Source: Davidsoniella eucalypti (Eukaryota > Ascomycota > Sordariomycetes > Microascales > Ceratocystidaceae). From it: a DNA stretch of 64,000 bases. Position numbers and translations under genes: made by a program. The stretch covers positions 1 to 64,000 of the forward strand of contig RMBW01000123.1 of NCBI GenBank assembly GCA_004009845.1, written 5' to 3'. Of this stretch, positions 58,761 through 64,000 are shown piece by piece (the stretch's first letter is position 1; every line of letters starts with the position of its first letter). The notes under the pieces are model-generated. The model was not told the DNA's origin and searched no databases. It saw only the letters and a program-made list of their open reading frames with translations.

Positions 58761-61700
58761 GTCATGATATATCGTTATTTTGTAGATAGTCTCAAATCCG
58801 AGATGCTAGCACATCACAATGGATCTTGATCTAAACCGAAAAAGTCACAGACCGAGCCTAGTTTGACACTTCGGCTTATGCCCATGCGTTGTGTCTGCAT
58901 ATGCGTTCTGTGCTAGTTCAATACAATGGATACAGACATAATCTCACAGTTATTCATTACGACAAACTTGAGACATTATATCTGTTAGTGCTTATTTCCC
59001 ACAGGCCGTGAGAAAAAGCAATATGGAGGGCAACAGAAAGGCTTTTTTCTTCTGTAGGTCAAATATATACAGATAATGCTCGACTATTTCCTGGCTCTAA
59101 GCAAATATCAAAGGTGCCCAAAATGCCACTATGAAAAGCCTACACCAGCTATTTTCTGGATCATTCTCTTTTACCACCATGATGGCACAAATAACTTTTC
59201 GAATTAGTTATATGTTTACATTACATTCAGTTTGGTCTGATATAGCACAGAATATCGGTTAGTAGTGTGGAGGAAGCTTAGGATGTGATTATATTCCATT
59301 GTTCTCGCTCCAATCACAGTCAAGCAAAGAGGCCTTTCCTCTACGAACAAACCTGGAAAACTACAGTATAACGTTTCATCACCATTCTTGGATCCTCCAA
59401 GATGTTGGTTCCTAGGTTCACTTATGCATCCCCATACAAGACAAAAAAAAGTATCTATAAAACGCCACAAACATATTCCTAGTCCGGGACGTGATCCGGC
59501 AAGGCAGTTTGAGGGTTCTCGTCTTGGGGGACAAGCCAAGGTTTAATACAGTACAGGGACTATGGCAGTGTTTTCAGCCGACTTGATAACATTACTAGCT
59601 CCCCGAAATTTCCAGACTACCACTTGGGCCTGGGCGGGCAGAAAATGGAAGCTCGGAAGGAAAGCAAGGTGGGTGTTCTTTTTGTGGCCTGGACATGCTG
59701 GTAGGCAGCCAGCTTCTAGGCATCGTTTACCTCTTTTTCTTTCTACTTCCACGGCAAGGGAATGTGGCGCCCTTGAGCATGTCCAGAGGGCTTGGGTTTT
59801 TGTCTGTTTTGAGTTCTAGCTTGAGCCTTGGTTCGTGTCAAGGCCAGGCGTAGCTTTCAGTCTAAATATGTGGAGTTACTCTCACTTGACGCACAAGTAA
59901 ACCAGTACCATAGAAATATCTAGCTTCCGGGCTGGCTTCCCTCACTTATACGAATAGAGGGCAGGAAACCACAGGGTGGAATCTAACAAATCCAACTAAA
60001 GCTGCAGAGGGCATTCCCTTCTGCACAATCGACGTGTTCAATATATAGATAGGATCACATGTATGTGTGTGTGAAGTAGCTTCGAACTTGGCGCCGTGAC
60101 TAAGTCTATGTGGTCCTGATCTAGAGTGTTTGGTGCTAGTGCTTTGTGCACCCTGCCAGGCAATATACGTCTTGAAAGCTGAGGATAGCTTGATAGGTCA
60201 TAGACGACGGGAGCAACCATACCCAGTAGATGTAAGATGGAACTGATACTTGATTCAAATAAAGATCCGCCTATATTTGCCATCTATGCCATATGTACAT
60301 GCTGTTATGCAACCAAGTTAGTGTCAGGTGAAAGTTGATGCCCGGCGAACCACGATTCCGACTTGTCTAGACGACAAGTCACTTGTCCGTGGGCAAAAAT
60401 ACCACCACCGCCAAACAGCTACCGAATCATCGTTGTTTGCTCATGAATACTGCGTCTTTGCCACGCTTCCCAGCGTGTAGCATGCATCAAGGCGATGTTT
60501 CCAGCATAAAAGCCGGCATGTGACTGATCATTGGGCTGTGGTACTGACTAACCGCACCAAACGCGGAGTAGAACGTACAATGTGTGTAGTATATGTACTG
60601 CATGGTGTGCTGCATGTATACCGTACTTGCAGCCTCGCTATGCGCGGCGCCTGACAGTCAGTTCTGTCAGGCCAACAGAGCAAGAGTATCGTCCCCATGG
60701 CCATATTGCTGGTAAGGAAATACAGCCATGTTGGTACCAGAGTCGGGCATGGAGCTAGGATTCTTTCATGGATTAGAAGCAGCTATGCCGCTGATGATTC
60801 TTTGGGTCGTCGACCATCCTCTGATACATACAGATCTTTGGCAAATTCTGGCTTATATAGGCAGGTAAACAGGTCAATATGCATGTCAAGAATCCGTCCA
60901 GCCCGATATGCAGCAAACCTCATCACGCATACATAACGCGTAAAGCACGGGGAATATGGAGCTTCTATCCGGAGCGTGCCAGCACCACTAGCCACGTAGG
61001 TTGGTGTCTACGTCTACACTACATGATATTATGGGTCACATATCAGCCGTACAGCAAATACATATATGCGTATGTAATGTACATAAGCAGGCTCGAGGCG
61101 GAAGCCGATACCGCGAGGTTTCTGTCGACGCTCTGGACGGAACGACAAGACAGATGCTGCTTGAAGAAGAAGTAAATAGCGGCCGACTATCAACGACAGA
61201 TGGTATTTTTGGGCGCTATTTTCGATTGCTGCATAGTAAGCTTAAACCGGCTTAGCAGAGTTCACTCTCCCTTGCTACAACATGGCTGCCCGACTCTGAG
61301 TATGTCGCCGATTAGGGCGCTTCAGTGTACCATCCACCGTAGAAACGAACCAGACGGATGAATAAGCTCCCTGTCCCTCTAGCGCATTCTTACATCTGAC
61401 AAGTGGGCGATGTAGTCTCCCTGTAGCGCATGGAGCAACTGCAAGCACGATGAACATGAAACTGATTCACATAGTCGACTTGCGGGCACAGTAAAAGCAT
61501 TGTATAAAACTATCTAGAATCGAGATGACGAGAGTAAGAACGGGAATATGCGTAGAAGCGTGGAACGAGTAACGAGCGTAACGAGTGAGAAATCCAGAAC
61601 ATATACCAGCAAGGCGTATCAGACATGGGCACTGAAGAGGACAAAGGGCAGAGCAGACACGCAAAAGACCAGTCGTAGAGAGAGAAACACAGACAAGTAT

Positions 61701-62355
61701 CAGAGTTCAAGGAAATTCTAACAAGAAAAAAATATAAATGAGCTAGCTAGTACTCTGCAGAAGAGACTAAAAAGAAGATCTACGCTAACTAGCCACCAGA
61801 TTAAAAAAAGACAGCAGACCTCCAAACAGCGCTAATAAAAAGAATATAATAAAAATGAACAAATCCAACTGTAGAAAAACCGCGTAAACTAAGATATAAA
61901 AAAGAAGCAAATTGTTTTGTATCCAATAGGCTAAGCAGTGCAATAGCCGTTTATATGTTTAAAGTGAGCCGAGGGGCGTGAGATGGACTGTATAAAGTAC
62001 GCCGGACTCGTGAAAAATGATACAAGAAGTGAAGAAACAGAAGATGCAGATTCCCGCTCGAATAGCTTTTATGGTGGGGGAAGTAAAGAATCAGGATAAG
62101 GGACTTCTTATGATGATGTAAGAGCAAAAGAAAGAAGTAGTATCAAGGGGTCGTAAGTCGTCATGTGGTATTCCGCGGCCGTGAGGAGCAGTGGGCCGGC
62201 GAGCAGACAGCGGAAGCGAGTGAAAGAGTGTAAGAATCGAAGACAGGAGAAGAGAAAGAAGTCTATGCAAAATATGAAAATAGAGAGTAAAAAAAAGATG
62301 TCTGGAAGTCGGAGATTCTGTGCACATTTAGGCTGTTTTTTGTTTGGTTTGGGTT
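58761..62355. other. Gene-free interval 3' of the Msn2-like gene
   Basis: Nothing coding is supported. The end near 61700-62355 is A-rich and is the long 3' flank of the Msn2-like gene. Short ORFs at 59216-59539 and 60697-60995 lack motifs. Confidence 0.45.
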
Positions 62356-63716
62356 TTACTCGGAACGCTTGCGCTTCTGCTTCTTGCTGTTGTCTGCGCC
62401 GGCGACCATGTTGGCCATCTCGGCGGGCATCTGGAAGAGGACCTTGCCGTAGGGCGAGAAGTCCTGATTTGAGGCCGAGGCGGCGATCATGGGGTTGTAC
62501 ATGCGGGCATCGTGGTCGTCGATGATGTCCATGACGATGGCGCCGGAGCCGTGGGTGCGCGCGTGCTGCGCGAGGTTGTCGCTGCGCGAGAACTTCTTGC
62601 CGCAGTCGGTGCACTCGAACGGCTTCTCCTGCGTGTGCAGCGAGCGGTAGTGGCGCTTCAGGTGCTCCTGGCGGCGGAAGCGGCGGTTGCAGAGGTCGCA
62701 CACAAAGGTCTTGGACGGGTCCTCGGTGAGCGACTGCTTGCGGCCGCGCCGAGACGTGGTGGGCGCCGAGACGGGCGTCGACTCGGACGAGCACGGAGAC
62801 ACAAGGCTGGAGCCGGCCTGCTGGTCATCGCTGATGGCCTCGGGCGAGGCGTGTGAAGAGCAGCTCTCGGTGGACGAGGGGGGGGAGGGCAGCGAGATGC
62901 AGGACTCGACGGAAGACTTCATGCGCTTGGCCTCGGGCTGCATGTCCTCGTCGGCCTCGACGACTGCGGGAGCCAGGTTGAACTCGTCCAACAAGCACTC
63001 GTCTCTGAACGCGAGCTCTTGGCCCAGCGACACAATGGACGAGCCGGTGTCGGAGCGTGATCTGCCCGAGTCCAGCGTCTCGCGCGAGTAGTCGGCGCTC
63101 ATGTCGAAGGCGCCGTCCAGGTCAAAGTTGAAGTTGAAGTTCTCCATGTCCATCTTGGCGTCCTTGAAGTTGCCGTGGGACAGCGAAGCCGAGGTCATGG
63201 GCACGATCTCGCCCAGCATGGGGCCGTTGGAGGCGACGGTCAGGTTTCTGGGGTCCAGAGTCACGGACATCTCGTTGGGGGGGGTGGTAGGAGACAGCGA
63301 GCACATGGAGGTAGAGGCGGACTGCATGCAGTCTAGTCGCGATGTTAGCAGGGCGGTCCGCGGATACAGCAGCGGGATGGGGCGCAGCACTTACCAGGAG
63401 TGAGAGGGGGCGAGACCGAGAACCAGGCATCGTCCATGGACAGGTTGGGGAAGAGCATAGAGGAGGACATCATGTCGCCAGTCGGGCTGCTGATGCTGCT
63501 GCCAGAGTAGGAGAGGGTAGGCGTGGCAGGAGACGGCACGAAGTCCAAGCCACTGAGCATGTGCATAGACGAGGTGACCGAGTTTGGCATGGAACCATTG
63601 CTGTACAGGATGGGTGCTTGCGGGGAGCAGGCAGAGTTTGGTCTGGAGATGAACATAGGCATGTTGTTCACCAGGCCCTGGGATCTATTGTTGTTCATGA
63701 AGTAGGCGGACGCCAT
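62356..63716 (-). CDS. Msn2/Msn4-like (Seb1-type) C2H2 stress transcription factor
   Basis: Two exons (63716-63395 and 63332-62356) join in phase into 432 aa. The start at 63716 (MASAYFMNNN) is the first ATG. The middle is Ser/Pro/Asp-rich with acidic segments suitable for activation. Two adjacent C2H2 fingers at about 317-370 (FVCDLCNRRFRRQEHLKRH and FECTDCGKKFSRSDNLAQH) match Msn2/4 closely. The recognition residues are those that read the STRE core AGGGG. A C-terminal lysine/arginine cluster (KKQKRKR) looks like a nuclear signal. In filamentous fungi this family (Seb1/MsnA) mediates osmotic and oxidative stress responses. The intron lies upstream of the fingers. Confidence 0.95.
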
Positions 63717-64000
63717 TGTGACTAGTAGTGGTGTTAGACTGTGTTGCTCAGACAGCCAAGCCTGGACGCGGAAAGCGAATACGAACCTGTGTGTAAAGGA
63801 ACGAGGAGGAGTAGGTGGGATAGCGGATTAAGGGCAGTTCTGTAGCAGAAAGACAAGAGACACTCCGATCACGACAAAGGAGAGCAGGGTCACGACGCAG
63901 CAGAGTCGACAGGCAATGACAATCGAGAGTCAGACGGTAGCAGTAGTGGGCGGGAGCCGTGAAGCAGTGTGTATGTATGTATAGGTATAGATAGTATAGA
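63717..64000 (-). promoter_or_regulatory. 5' leader and promoter side of the Msn2-like gene
   Basis: 284 bp up to the window edge; the promoter may extend beyond it. It contains a likely 5' UTR intron (63786-63722). No STRE was confirmed by eye. Confidence 0.5.
63722..63786 (-). other. Candidate 65-nt 5' UTR intron of the Msn2-like gene
   Basis: On the minus strand: a donor GTTCGT after CACAG (donor G at 63786), a TCTAAC branch-like site, and an acceptor CTACTAG ending at 63722, six bases before the ATG. The same GTTCGT donor is used by intron 1 of the UBC gene. No transcript evidence is available. Confidence 0.4.

Noticed and set aside
62108..62794. 228-codon minus-strand ORF over the zinc-finger region
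   Set aside because: Out-of-frame shadow of the Msn2-like exon 2; the real frame carries the C2H2 fingers.
1..64000. CRISPR arrays, operons or prokaryotic mobile elements
   Set aside because: No spaced direct repeats of that kind; intron-bearing genes and monocistronic layout point to a eukaryotic fungus.

Overview
This window is nuclear DNA from a filamentous ascomycete (Pezizomycotina). The protein motifs and gene structures look most like Sordariomycetes, possibly Hypocreales, but I cannot fix the genus. The support is fungal intron structure: mostly 50-90 nt introns with GTAAGT/GTATGT-type donors and CTAAC-like branch sites. There are also classic fungal proteins (an Msn2/4-type zinc finger, verprolin, a tandem-UBC UBE2Z relative) and low gene density with large gene-free blocks. 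There is no operon structure. Fifteen protein-coding genes are supported, twelve of them on the minus strand.

Layout. 0.2-27.6 kb is a compact housekeeping block: a PWWP chromatin reader, the spliceosomal helicase BRR2, a coiled-coil protein, clamp-loader subunit RFC2, a tandem-UBC E2-like protein, a Ser/Pro-rich protein with an AT-hook-like tail, a CHORD-CS co-chaperone, a mitochondrial membrane protein, verprolin (WIP/Vrp1), and a tail-region single-pass membrane protein. 27.6-31.8 kb is gene-free. 31.8-34.6 kb holds a 908-aa low-complexity protein. 34.6-42.8 kb is an 8 kb gene-free tract with a truncated copy of a short dispersed repeat. 42.8-50.7 kb holds an Hcs1/SMUBP2-type helicase, a DUF202 membrane protein and diphthamide synthase DPH6. 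50.7-62.4 kb is an 11.7 kb gene-free tract. It contains a full-length copy of that repeat with a tRNA-like head (A and B boxes), an intron-containing tRNA-Asn(GTT), and a 629-bp element bounded by perfect 64-bp inverted repeats. 62.4-63.7 kb is an Msn2/Seb1-like C2H2 regulator with a probable 5' UTR intron.

Functional links are limited to general housekeeping: splicing (BRR2), replication and repair (RFC2, Hcs1), translation factor modification (DPH6 acting on eEF2), actin patch assembly (verprolin), HSP90-type co-chaperoning (CHORD-CS) and stress transcription (Msn2-like). The most unusual features are a 12-nt microexon immediately after the catalytic-cysteine codon of the UBC gene, a tandem-UBC architecture with a second conserved cysteine, the tRNA-derived repeat family with one truncated and one complete copy, and the inverted-repeat element next to tRNA-Asn. 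I did not find a clearly new multi-gene system. Exon joins were checked by reading phase at every junction, but no transcript evidence is available.
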